This document shows positions 7,556 through 14,959 of a stretch of DNA of 41,820 bases, in pieces. Under the pieces are notes generated by a model. That model was not told the origin of the DNA and made no database searches. It worked only from the letters and a program-made list of their open reading frames with translations. Position 1 is the first letter of the stretch, and every line of letters begins with the position of its first letter. The position numbers and the translations under genes are program-made. The DNA comes from Abditibacteriota bacterium (GTDB lineage: Bacteria; Armatimonadota; UBA5829): assembly GCA_017445025.1 (NCBI GenBank), contig JAFSVJ010000065.1, positions 1-41,820 on the forward strand, in the 5' to 3' direction.

Positions 7556-8545
7556 TTGAAAACAGGAAAATTACCTCCAAAGCTCCTTGCTGAACTTATC
7601 AATAACCTTCCCACAAACGAAGATGTTATATGTGGATCAAAAATAGGATTTGATGCGGCAAAAATTAAAACTTCAAATAAAAATCTCATTATAGGCTCGG
7701 ACCCTATAACATTTAATACTGACAATATAGGAAAGTTTTGTATTTACATTAACGCCAATGATATAGCCGTAAGCGGTGCTGTGCCTAAATTCTTTATGGC
7801 AACAATTCTTTTTCCACCAAGCATAAATGAAAAAGAAGTCAAAACAATATTTAATCAACTTAAAGATACATGTAAAGAATTGGGAATTGCTCTTATAGGG
7901 GGACATACAGAAATTACAGATTGTGTGACGAGACCTGTTATCAGCGGAACTATGTTTGGAGAAGAGATTTATACAATTGATCCGGAAAAAACAGAGATTG
8001 GTTGTGATATAGTTCTTATAAATAAACCTGCCATAGAAGGGACATATCTGTTAGCCTATAACGCAAAGGAAAAACTCTTGTCTGCGGGAATAAAAAAGAC
8101 AAAGATAGATTATGCTTTAGGTTTGCTTGAAGCCCAAGGTATATGTGTTCTGCCCACAGTTAAAACTGTCCTTGAAAATATAACAGAGGACAACACAATA
8201 TATTATATGCATGACCCCACGGAAGGTGGAGTTGCAAGTGCTCTTTTGGAAGTATCCTATGCCATAAACAAAAGCATTGATATAGATAATATTGAGTTTA
8301 TGGAAGAAACTGAAGAGTTTTGCAAAGTTTTTGGGCTTAACCCCTTAGGTTTAATCAGTTCCGGGTCCTTATTAGTTGTGACAAAAGACGGAAATGCCAT
8401 TAAAAAATCTCTTGAAAAACAAGATATTTATTCACAAGTTATCGGAAAGGTTTCAAATAAAAAACCCTCTGTAAAATATAAAGGCAAAAAAACAGTAAAC
8501 TTTTCAAGAGATGAAATAGCAAGGTTCTTCGAAAGTTTAGAATAA
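7556..8545 (+). CDS. AIR synthase-related / HypE-like ATP-binding protein
   Basis: 329 aa, starting at a TTG (7556) with AAAGGA about 7 bases upstream; this is the only start that keeps the N-terminus MKTGKLPPKLLAELI. It belongs to the PurM/AIRS superfamily (PurM, HypE, ThiL, SelD). Seen: a glycine/aspartate-rich N-terminal half with IIGSDPITF and a YINANDIAVSGAVPKFF segment, GIALIGGHTEITDCV (as in HypE-like proteins), and the C-terminal HDPTEGGVASALLEVS motif. HypE proper ends in a PRIC-type Cys that receives a carbamoyl group; this protein ends FFESLE without it, so a hydrogenase-maturation role is unlikely. No hydrogenase genes are nearby. It is last in the nusA operon and is followed by a terminator. 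Confidence 0.85.
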   Translation: MKTGKLPPKLLAELINNLPTNEDVICGSKIGFDAAKIKTSNKNLIIGSDPITFNTDNIGKFCIYINANDIAVSGAVPKFFMATILFPPSINEKEVKTIFNQLKDTCKELGIALIGGHTEITDCVTRPVISGTMFGEEIYTIDPEKTEIGCDIVLINKPAIEGTYLLAYNAKEKLLSAGIKKTKIDYALGLLEAQGICVLPTVKTVLENITEDNTIYYMHDPTEGGVASALLEVSYAINKSIDIDNIEFMEETEEFCKVFGLNPLGLISSGSLLVVTKDGNAIKKSLEKQDIYSQVIGKVSNKKPSVKYKGKKTVNFSRDEIARFFESLE

Positions 8546-8547
8546 AA

Positions 8548-8579
8548 AAAACTCCCCTTTTAACTTAAGGGGAGTTTTT
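8548..8579. terminator. bidirectional intrinsic terminator
   Basis: AAAACTCCCCTT / AAGGGGAGTTTTT hairpin (loop TTAACTT) flanked by an A run on the left and a T run on the right. It serves both the nusA operon (plus) and the mannosidase gene (minus), which converge here. Confidence 0.88.
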
Positions 8580-8584
8580 AATAT

Positions 8585-11251
8585 TTATTCTTTAAACTTA
8601 ATTGTGATTATTTTCTTTGCACCGAAGTCTATTTTAACAGTTTCATTTTTCATTGATAATTTCTTAATGAACTCTTCATTCAAATTCACCAAGTCGGCAC
8701 TCTTTGCTTTAAAGAATTTAATCTCCACACCCTTTATATCTTCAAAGTATGGGTTATACATTCTCAAAACTACACCGTCATTATTTTCAGCTCTCTTTAA
8801 AGCAGAAAGAATAATCCTTTCGTCACTCACTGCGAGGAAATTGTTAATGGGATTCATGGTAGCCGTTTTCTTGGTTTTGCCTTTTTCCGTTTCATTTGAT
8901 TGAATTGCCACCATAGGAGCGTTAAAGTCGTGTGCCACATTTACAATATTATTAACTTTTTGTGTGCGTGACGAATACTTTTCATTTGACAGATAAACTC
9001 CATATTCAAATACATGTTTACCCAAATACCAAGCCTTTGGGGTATAAATAATATTACCCGTATCCCCTTCATTAGAAATTTTATTAATACTTCTAAAGAG
9101 AGTCAATGCCATAGTATTTTGCATATCAGGCAAAATTTCATATTCCTGTAAACCTTTGCTCAAAACACCTATAAATCTATCCCCTACTTCATCACTGTCT
9201 TCAAGGGCAAACCAAGTTTTCAAAGGTTGAACACGGGAGCTTTCATACCAATCTTTCGGCACTCTTATCTCTCTCTTAACCACATCAAGAGGCATTTCTG
9301 CCAAACAATAATCCGTATCACATTCACTTGGGAATAAGGCTCTGACTTTATGATCCTTGGCGTTATTCTCAAAAGTAGTCTTAATCTTTACCACATCACT
9401 CTTTGCTTCCACCGTATACTCAATTGTCACGGGGCAAGAAACAAGTCTGTCACTTCTCTTATTATTTTTATAATCAAAGCATTCGGGAAGTTTCAGATCA
9501 TATTTGCAAACCAAAGTAGAGAAAACAGGAGAATTATCTATAACAGACACTTCCGTCAAAGAATTGTTATTTAAAATAACTCTGTCAACAGAAGGGCTTG
9601 CATATCTGTATTCGTCACCCACATCCGCTATATCTTCAAGAATATTTGCGTTGTAAACTTCAATATCTTTTTCAAGATCGGTTATAATAATATTATTACC
9701 ATCCGTGACTGTCACGCAAACGATACCATTGGAAATACATCTGTCCACATACTCAAGAGCCAAAGAATTGTCCTTAATCTCGGTTTTTGGAGCTTTCTCT
9801 ATACTATAAGTTTTATAACCGAAAGGGGGAACCTCTTCCGCAATAAATTCCACATCAAAATGTCTGTAAATACCGGTTAAAGGTAATTCGTGAGGATCTA
9901 AAACATGTTTATTTCTGATATCTGTATTTATAATCTTAAAATCTACGGGATTACCCAAGCAGTCAGTCATGGTAAAGTTTTGGAAATCTTTTTCTCTGTC
10001 AGGATAACCGTCTTGCCATCTCAAAGGAGGAGCCAGTTCTATGTCAATCTCCGCACAAACTCGCTCTGTTCTTTGGTGATTTTGAGTGTTAAATACAACA
10101 ATATCATTATCCTTAGTCTTAATATGCTTTGTAATATCTTTTAATGCTCGCATTTGAAGGTCAAGGGCAACTTGCTTAACTTCCTCAAACCTTGTATCCA
10201 TTTGAGCGTGAACTTCGTCTATGGAACAACCGCAAATAGAATCATGAGGGTGGTTTTCCATTAAGTGTTTCCAAGCATACCTTATAAAATCATAATAGTA
10301 TTTTTCACCACAAATCATGGAAAAAGTATTGAGAGGCTCCACGTTCTTTTCAAGTAATTGTTCGCAAAAATTATTCTTCTGTTTAATAAAAGGACGACTT
10401 GAAAGAGTGCCTGCAAGGAACATATCTTGACGCAATTCGCCTTCCACTTTTTTAAGGGGGATTTTCTTATCTTTAATTTCTTCCAAAAGCTCTTTACAAT
10501 AGTTTTCCATACTGTCATGGACAAGCTTGGCACCTTTGAGTTTTTGGTTTACCTTTTTGATGATTTTACCCACTTCATGTTGAGGCTCAAGGTGATCCAC
10601 ACCGTTCATAAAGAGAAGATGACTTGTGTCGGACATTTTTTTATGTCTGTCATATATTTCCATAGTATATACAAGAGCTTCTTTTGTATCTTCCGGGAAA
10701 CACTGAGCGTTATTATACCAACAAGCCATAAGAGTTGTGGTGACGCTGCTTCCGTCGGAACCAACCCAACAAAACTCGGTTTTATCCTTTTCTCTATCTA
10801 TATTATAACCTCTTCCTATGACAGAGCTTTCTATGCCAAAACCTTGGAAAATCTGTGGCATTTGGGATATGTTTCCGAATTGATCCGGGAGATAACCTAC
10901 CTTTGACACATGACCGAAATCTTTGGCTATTTGGTGACCTATGAGAAGACTTCTTATGGTGCTTTCTCCGGACACAAGATTTTCATCGTTTAACTGATAC
11001 CAAGGGCCAACGGTTATTCTGCCTTCTTTGATGTAATCTCTGATTTTTTGTTCGTTGTAAGGCTTTATTTGAAGATAATCTTCCAAAACTATGGTTTGCC
11101 CGTCCATATTGAAAATTTTAAAGTCAGGGTCTGTATCAAGCCTGTCCAAAAGATTATCAATAAGATCCACAAGTTTCATTCGGAATTGTTGAAAAGTGAG
11201 ATACCATTCTCTGTCCCAGTGTGTGTGAGAAATAACGTGTAGTTTGTCCAT
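8585..11251 (-). CDS. GH38 alpha-mannosidase
   Basis: 888 aa, close in length to the bacterial GH38 enzymes such as MngB (877 aa). GH38 enzymes are Zn-dependent retaining alpha-mannosidases. The N-terminal motif HVISHTHWDREWYLTF (residues 5-20) supplies zinc ligands (H11, D13), and the predicted nucleophile is D123 in VGYLPDQFGNISQMP. Later, HPHDSICGCSIDEVHAQM (~340-357) carries more active-site His/Asp residues, followed by the beta-sandwich C-terminal half. There is no signal peptide, so it is probably cytoplasmic and acts on imported mannosides (inference). AAAGGTG lies just upstream of the ATG. A terminator-like hairpin (11276-11303) sits right before it, so it is likely not expressed from the tRNA promoter; I see no consensus promoter of its own. 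Confidence 0.93.
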   Translation of the reverse strand: MDKLHVISHTHWDREWYLTFQQFRMKLVDLIDNLLDRLDTDPDFKIFNMDGQTIVLEDYLQIKPYNEQKIRDYIKEGRITVGPWYQLNDENLVSGESTIRSLLIGHQIAKDFGHVSKVGYLPDQFGNISQMPQIFQGFGIESSVIGRGYNIDREKDKTEFCWVGSDGSSVTTTLMACWYNNAQCFPEDTKEALVYTMEIYDRHKKMSDTSHLLFMNGVDHLEPQHEVGKIIKKVNQKLKGAKLVHDSMENYCKELLEEIKDKKIPLKKVEGELRQDMFLAGTLSSRPFIKQKNNFCEQLLEKNVEPLNTFSMICGEKYYYDFIRYAWKHLMENHPHDSICGCSIDEVHAQMDTRFEEVKQVALDLQMRALKDITKHIKTKDNDIVVFNTQNHQRTERVCAEIDIELAPPLRWQDGYPDREKDFQNFTMTDCLGNPVDFKIINTDIRNKHVLDPHELPLTGIYRHFDVEFIAEEVPPFGYKTYSIEKAPKTEIKDNSLALEYVDRCISNGIVCVTVTDGNNIIITDLEKDIEVYNANILEDIADVGDEYRYASPSVDRVILNNNSLTEVSVIDNSPVFSTLVCKYDLKLPECFDYKNNKRSDRLVSCPVTIEYTVEAKSDVVKIKTTFENNAKDHKVRALFPSECDTDYCLAEMPLDVVKREIRVPKDWYESSRVQPLKTWFALEDSDEVGDRFIGVLSKGLQEYEILPDMQNTMALTLFRSINKISNEGDTGNIIYTPKAWYLGKHVFEYGVYLSNEKYSSRTQKVNNIVNVAHDFNAPMVAIQSNETEKGKTKKTATMNPINNFLAVSDERIILSALKRAENNDGVVLRMYNPYFEDIKGVEIKFFKAKSADLVNLNEEFIKKLSMKNETVKIDFGAKKIITIKFKE

Positions 11252-11275
11252 TATACACCTTTAATCCATGTTTTT

Positions 11276-11303
11276 TATAAAAAAAGCACTCAATAGAGTG
11301 CTT
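11276..11303 (-). terminator. intrinsic terminator, now detached from the tRNA-Glu gene
   Basis: On the minus strand AAGCACTC TATT GAGTGCTT is followed by TTTTT. It directly follows the degraded tRNA-Glu 3' remnant (11303-11332). The simplest reading is that it is the original tRNA terminator, now 250 bases from the intact tRNA. Confidence 0.75.
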
Positions 11304-11332
11304 GGTTATCCATAGAGGAATGAACCCATATT
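11303..11332 (-). pseudogene. degraded 3' end of a tRNA-Glu gene
   Basis: This 30-base stretch matches the last 31 bases of the intact tRNA-Glu (11553-11583, same strand) at 26 of 31 positions with one gap: TGGTTATCCATAGAGGAAT versus TGGTAGTCCATAGGGGAAT, then GAACCC and TATT. It covers the acceptor 3' strand and the T arm, with substitutions that break both stems. It is a duplicated, decaying tRNA end, like the distal repeat left by an element inserted at a tRNA 3' end. Confidence 0.8.
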
Positions 11333-11333
11333 G

Positions 11334-11536
11334 ATTAAAAACCAAATCACCCAAAAGCACAATTTTTTATAAGCAATTTTGAGTGTAGTCGTCGACTGTA
11401 GACTCGCAGAATAAGGTTATTTTTAAAGGCGTAAGCCATTTAAAAATGTTCTTAGGCGAGAATCGTCAAGGAGACACGAAACGAAAAAGTGCGTTAAATA
11501 AAAAATTAGGGATTTTGAGGGGAGTTGGATTTTTAT
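11334..11536 (+). repeat. ~200-bp structured intergenic element, copy 1
   Basis: Left end AAATCACCCAAAAGCACAAT and right end TTAGGGATTTTGAGGGG are shared almost exactly with copy 2 (16036-16253, opposite strand). Between them come GTAGTCGTCGACTGTA, a stem-loop TTTTTAAAGGC-gtaa-GCCATTTAAAAA inside a wider CTCGC/GCGAG pairing, and CAAGGAGACACGAAA. The inner sequence differs between copies but the pairing is kept. It lies between the tRNA remnant and the intact tRNA-Glu. No open frame of note. Confidence 0.8.
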
Positions 11537-11552
11537 CAAATATAATAAAATA

Positions 11553-11627
11553 TGGTAGTCCATAGGGGAATCGAACCCCTATTACAAGATTGAGAATCTT
11601 GCGTGCTAACCGTTGCACCAATGGACC
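11553..11627 (-). tRNA. tRNA-Glu (anticodon CTC)
   Basis: 75 nt with encoded CCA. Acceptor stem GGTCCAT/ATGGACT (first pair G-U), D arm GTGC..GCAC, anticodon stem CAAGA/TCTTG with loop TTCTCAA giving anticodon CTC, T arm AGGGG-TTCGATT-CCCCT. It is read from a strong promoter at 11640-11669. Confidence 0.93.
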
Positions 11628-11639
11628 TTATGCATATAT

Positions 11640-11669
11640 ATTATACCATATTAGACTGTTATTTGTCAA
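11640..11669 (-). promoter_or_regulatory. promoter of tRNA-Glu
   Basis: TTGACA (11664-11669), 18 bases ending ATGG, TATAAT (11640-11645) on the minus strand. The tRNA 5' end is 12 bases downstream of the -10 box. Confidence 0.85.
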
Positions 11670-11699
11670 GTATAATAAATACACCCATATTTACTAAAA

Positions 11700-13841
11700 C
11701 TACTCTACAATCAAAACCCTTGTTTCTAAGGGTCCTAAAGTTAAAGATCCTTTTATATCACCTTCGAAAACAAGTTTCTCTTCCGGATAAAATTCACTTA
11801 TTTTATATGACTTTTTATTCTTTAAACCAAGGGATTTTGCTGTGCTTTCCCATGTAATATCAATACTTTCTTTTGAGATATTGGTAAAAGTGACGGAAGC
11901 CTTTCCTTTATAATAATGTGAAATTGTTCGAACCAAAGGATATTTATTATTTGACTCCAAAGCAAAGTTTTGGAAGAATATCTCTTTTTCCGGAATGGGA
12001 CTTGTAATAGTCACTTCTCTCATCATTTCCCCAAGGTTAAAAAACTTATAAGCTTTGTGTCTTGCCTTACAAGCTTCTTTCATATACTGTGCAAAATCCG
12101 GATATTGTTTATAATCTATATAGCCAAAGCCCCAGCCTAATTGATAGCCTTTTGAAAGAGCAACAGCCGTTTTGTTTATAGCAGGTAGAGCCTTTTCTTT
12201 TTCAAATTCATTAGGATAATAGTAAAAGCCAAAACTTTGAACATATCCTGAGTATATAACATTAGAAACGGGAGAATCATTTAAAGAAGGATCACATTCA
12301 TTACAACGAAGCCAACCATCAAACAAAAATGGTTCTGAACCACCTTCAGAGGTAAATATAGCAGGCTCATTTAGGTGACTGTTAATTTCTCGGCGAACAT
12401 CTTCCATGAAAGTTTTATATCCACCTATCCAATTATTTCCTCCACCTATTGGGTGGTTATGTTCTTTATTAAAACAGTTAATAGCTTGGGAAACACATAT
12501 TTCATCTATATAGAAACCGTCTACACCTAAAATTTGAGTTATGTCTCCTAACTCTTTAAGCATAATATCTTTATAAGGAGTAATAGGACAAATAACCATA
12601 TTTTCAGCACCTAACGCTTTGGCATGCTCCCACACCTCAGGTTCAAGTTCTCCTTTTTCATTTATAACCAAAATATCGGCTCCGTATTTTTTGGCAGTTT
12701 CAGAAAGATTTATATCAACCAATCTTCCGTTGGTATAAGGCACAACCTTTATACCTGCCTCTTGCATTTTTTCTATATCATTTTTAAACCTATCTATAGC
12801 AGGCAAATAATCGGGATAATGAGTATCAAAACTGTTTTGTGACCAGTAATAAACATGGGTTGCCACAGGCACATCCAAATATTTAGCAAAATTTATAACT
12901 TTATCTCGAACTGTATCATCAAGCCCTTCCCATCTTATCCACACAGGCAATTCTTTATACCAATCCGGAATATCTTTTCTTGTTTCTGTTAAACCTTTAC
13001 TAAAAGGAATAAACTTATTCTCTATACCCCATTTTCTGTATTTCTTGGCAGCATCAAACCAATCACCCTCAATAGGAGATAAACAAAAATCATAATCTTG
13101 ATTATAATCGTGACCGGGCTCACCCATATAGAAAGGATTGTTTCTGACATAGAAAATCATTTTACCACCACCATAGTCACCACCGGAGAAATATTTATCA
13201 TATCCTTTTTTGTCATGGGTAGCCATATATAGGGTGGCATTATCTTTGGTCACAAAAAGCCATTGCATAGGCATGTAAATTGATGGATAGTGTGATTCAA
13301 AATATCCTGTAAATTTATCGTCAAATTGACCACCATATATCGGATAGGTCACACGTGAAGGTTGTGTAGCATCAATTCCTCCAACAATAGGATATTTAAT
13401 TGTCCACAGACCATATTCATTATTATGAGATTTTATGCTCAAATTCCAAAGAGTGTCTTCTCCCTTTAATCTAACTGTTGCCAAAACATCAAAACCATCT
13501 GCCATATCCCCTACTTTTACATCTTTCCAAATGATTTCAAGTTTATTTGGGGTCTTTTTCACAGTCATACTTTCAGCATTTTCAGGCTTAAGTTCTAATT
13601 TTGTAGCCTCATCAGTGCCTTTTCTTATTTGAATAGACCAAATACAATCATCATATTTAGGAGAAACTATAAAATTTTTCTTTACCTTAAGACTGGTTAT
13701 TTCAGAAAATACAACATTTTTTTCACCGGTTTCAATAAGAGATAAAGAAACATCTTTATTATTAAGAGTATAGATTTTATTCTGCGCATAACAACCTAAA
13801 GCAAAAAGACATAATAAAATTACTACCGGAATTCTTATCAT
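11700..13841 (-). CDS. secreted DUF6259-type glycoside hydrolase-like protein
   Basis: About 713 aa from the ATG at 13841, chosen because AAAGGA lies 7 bases upstream of it; the frame is open further upstream (to 13886). The N-terminus (MIRIPVVILLCLFALGCYA) is a signal peptide, so the protein is exported; the Cys is not in a good lipobox. The first ~280 residues look like beta-sandwich. The middle is barrel-like: DIPDWYKELPVWIRWEGLD, then THVYYWSQNSFDTHYPDYLP, VVPYTNGRLVDINL, VDGFYIDEICVS and a conserved-looking FTSEGGSEPFLFDGWLRC. The pattern recalls DUF6259 proteins, thought to be glycosidases. FYIDEI and TSEGG carry candidate acids. A terminator-like hairpin (13858-13893) separates it from the prepilin gene upstream, so expression may be read-through. 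Confidence 0.75.
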   Translation of the reverse strand: MIRIPVVILLCLFALGCYAQNKIYTLNNKDVSLSLIETGEKNVVFSEITSLKVKKNFIVSPKYDDCIWSIQIRKGTDEATKLELKPENAESMTVKKTPNKLEIIWKDVKVGDMADGFDVLATVRLKGEDTLWNLSIKSHNNEYGLWTIKYPIVGGIDATQPSRVTYPIYGGQFDDKFTGYFESHYPSIYMPMQWLFVTKDNATLYMATHDKKGYDKYFSGGDYGGGKMIFYVRNNPFYMGEPGHDYNQDYDFCLSPIEGDWFDAAKKYRKWGIENKFIPFSKGLTETRKDIPDWYKELPVWIRWEGLDDTVRDKVINFAKYLDVPVATHVYYWSQNSFDTHYPDYLPAIDRFKNDIEKMQEAGIKVVPYTNGRLVDINLSETAKKYGADILVINEKGELEPEVWEHAKALGAENMVICPITPYKDIMLKELGDITQILGVDGFYIDEICVSQAINCFNKEHNHPIGGGNNWIGGYKTFMEDVRREINSHLNEPAIFTSEGGSEPFLFDGWLRCNECDPSLNDSPVSNVIYSGYVQSFGFYYYPNEFEKEKALPAINKTAVALSKGYQLGWGFGYIDYKQYPDFAQYMKEACKARHKAYKFFNLGEMMREVTITSPIPEKEIFFQNFALESNNKYPLVRTISHYYKGKASVTFTNISKESIDITWESTAKSLGLKNKKSYKISEFYPEEKLVFEGDIKGSLTLGPLETRVLIVE

Positions 13842-13857
13842 TTTCATATCCTTTATT

Positions 13858-13893
13858 AAAATAAGGTGACTACAAAATGTAATCACCTTATTT
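13858..13893 (-). terminator. intrinsic terminator after the prepilin gene
   Basis: AAATAAGGTGA pairs with TCACCTTATTT (11 bp) around a 14-base loop and is followed by a T-rich stretch on the minus strand. It overlaps the leader of the DUF6259 gene, whose Shine-Dalgarno starts only a few bases downstream. It could act as a partial terminator that sets a high pilin to low enzyme ratio. Confidence 0.7.
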
Positions 13894-13905
13894 GCGTTAT
13901 AAAAT

Positions 13906-14637
13906 TTACCAACTTTCGGGAATAAATGGGTTCTTTGTTGTAAGGCTTACCCAACCGTAAACAATAGAAGATTTTTCGTAACCGGCATGACCATCTGCAT
14001 AACAAATGTTAACACCTTCACTATGACGACCATTGTTATAATCCGATAATTGTTCACCTGCCAAACTACCGTCACCGGCTATAACTGTTCCTGAACCGGG
14101 AAGATATTGACCTGCAAAACCTCTCCAACCGGTGATTAAATCAGGTTGATACCAATATGTGCTGTAATCATTAATTGCAACTACATTTGAAGGGCTCTTA
14201 ACTCTTGCGGCCTTTACAGCTTTAGCACATGCGGGGAAGTTGGTGGCGTCCATATACCCCATTAATCTTCCGTTAGCACCGTAACCACCGTTTAAGGCTG
14301 CAAGTCTTTGTTGTTCTTCGTCTTGAGTTCTGTCAAATGTGTTCCAATGTGAAGGACAATACCACATAGCATAGTTTTTGATGTATGGGTTCAACAAACT
14401 TGGGAAATGTGCGGTTGTGACCCAAGGGTTACCCGTGTAGGTTAAGGGGTATGTTTCATGGTTGTCATCCACATAAAGCATAATAGCCGTTCCTATCTGT
14501 TTTAAGTTGGATAAACAACTTGTTTGTCTTGCTTTCTCTCTTGCTTGAGCAAATACAGGGAAAAGAATGGCAGCTAAAATAGCAATGATTGCTATAACTA
14601 CCAATAACTCGATTAAGGTAAAACCTTTTTTGAACAT
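13906..14637 (-). CDS. DUF1559-type prepilin / pseudopilin
   Basis: 243 aa. A type IV prepilin leader and helix is at the very N-terminus: [20 protein letters not shown], with cleavage expected after Gly5 and the conserved Glu at +5, followed by [20 protein letters not shown]. The C-terminal part has the H-X9-DG motif ([19 protein letters not shown]). This combination marks the DUF1559-like pseudopilins that are greatly expanded in Planctomycetota, Lentisphaerota and Armatimonadota. They are surface or periplasmic proteins processed by prepilin peptidase. The gene has a perfect promoter (14734-14762), an AGGAGG Shine-Dalgarno 8 bases before the ATG and its own terminator, so it is probably made in large amounts. 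It sits between a sugar-type regulator and a secreted glycosidase-like gene. The precise role of these solitary pseudopilins is unknown. Confidence 0.9.
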   Translation of the reverse strand: MFKKGFTLIELLVVIAIIAILAAILFPVFAQAREKARQTSCLSNLKQIGTAIMLYVDDNHETYPLTYTGNPWVTTAHFPSLLNPYIKNYAMWYCPSHWNTFDRTQDEEQQRLAALNGGYGANGRLMGYMDATNFPACAKAVKAARVKSPSNVVAINDYSTYWYQPDLITGWRGFAGQYLPGSGTVIAGDGSLAGEQLSDYNNGRHSEGVNICYADGHAGYEKSSIVYGWVSLTTKNPFIPESW

Positions 14638-14667
14638 TAGATTGTTCCTCCTAAGATATTTTTATCA

Positions 14668-14718
14668 ATTAGTATAACAACTTATGTTATATAATACATA
14701 CTAACTTGGTATACTAAG
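14668..14718. promoter_or_regulatory. candidate operator between the prepilin promoter and its gene
   Basis: Plus strand: TTAGTATAAC at 14669-14678 and GGTATACTAA at 14708-14717 form an inverted pair, with ATACTAAC between them. CTTGGTATACTAAG is itself a near-palindrome (6 of 7 pairs). The site lies just downstream of the -10 box, where a repressor would block transcription. The adjacent GntR/LacI-type gene is the obvious candidate regulator (inference). Confidence 0.5.
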
Positions 14719-14733
14719 CCGATTTACAATAAT

Positions 14734-14762
14734 ATTATACCACTTTTAAAATAATTTGTCAA
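14734..14762 (-). promoter_or_regulatory. perfect sigma70 promoter of the prepilin gene
   Basis: TTGACA (14757-14762), 17 bases, TATAAT (14734-14739). The core AAAAGTGGTATAATATTA is shared base for base with the promoter of the solute-binding protein gene at 20543-20572. Confidence 0.9.
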
Positions 14763-14833
14763 GTATTAAAGTTAATTTTATTGGTTTTCTCAAAAATTTA
14801 ATATATTTTTTTCACAAATAGAGAATTTTACCA

Positions 14834-14911
14834 AAGGAAACGAAAAATCGTTGATTTTCCGGCTCATACTAAAAACTTTCAAAGGATTCCCGGAAAATTC
14901 CGTTTACGATA
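14834..14911. repeat. long imperfect inverted repeat between GntR regulator and prepilin genes
   Basis: GGAAACG...GATTTTCCGG on the left pairs with CCGGAAAATTC..CGTTTACG on the right around a ~25-base A-rich loop. It lies after the regulator stop (14960) and before the prepilin promoter. There is no T run, so it is not a standard terminator. The rest of the 14638-14959 gap is promoter and leader. Confidence 0.5.
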
Positions 14912-14959
14912 TTTATAGGATTTGGGCAAAATTGTATTCTCAACAATCATTAAGAAAGA

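Noticed and set aside
7556-8545. Naming the AIR-synthase-like gene hypE or thiL
   Set aside because: The HypE C-terminal cysteine motif is missing and no thiamine or hydrogenase gene is nearby, so only the superfamily is safe.
11334-11552. DNA next to tRNA-Glu as part of a full integrative element or prophage
   Set aside because: No integrase, recombinase, excisionase, phage or transfer gene lies in or near the window; only a ~220-base piece lies between the tRNA repeats.
13785-13841. Lipoprotein assignment for the DUF6259 protein from the Cys near residue 17
   Set aside because: The residues before it (FALG-C) do not fit a good lipobox, and a normal signal-peptidase site follows (CYA).
14820-14940. 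Fourth copy of the ~200-bp element
   Set aside because: A GATTTTC stem and a GGATTTGGG run look similar, but the conserved ends and the GTCGTCGAC and AAGGAGACA blocks are absent.
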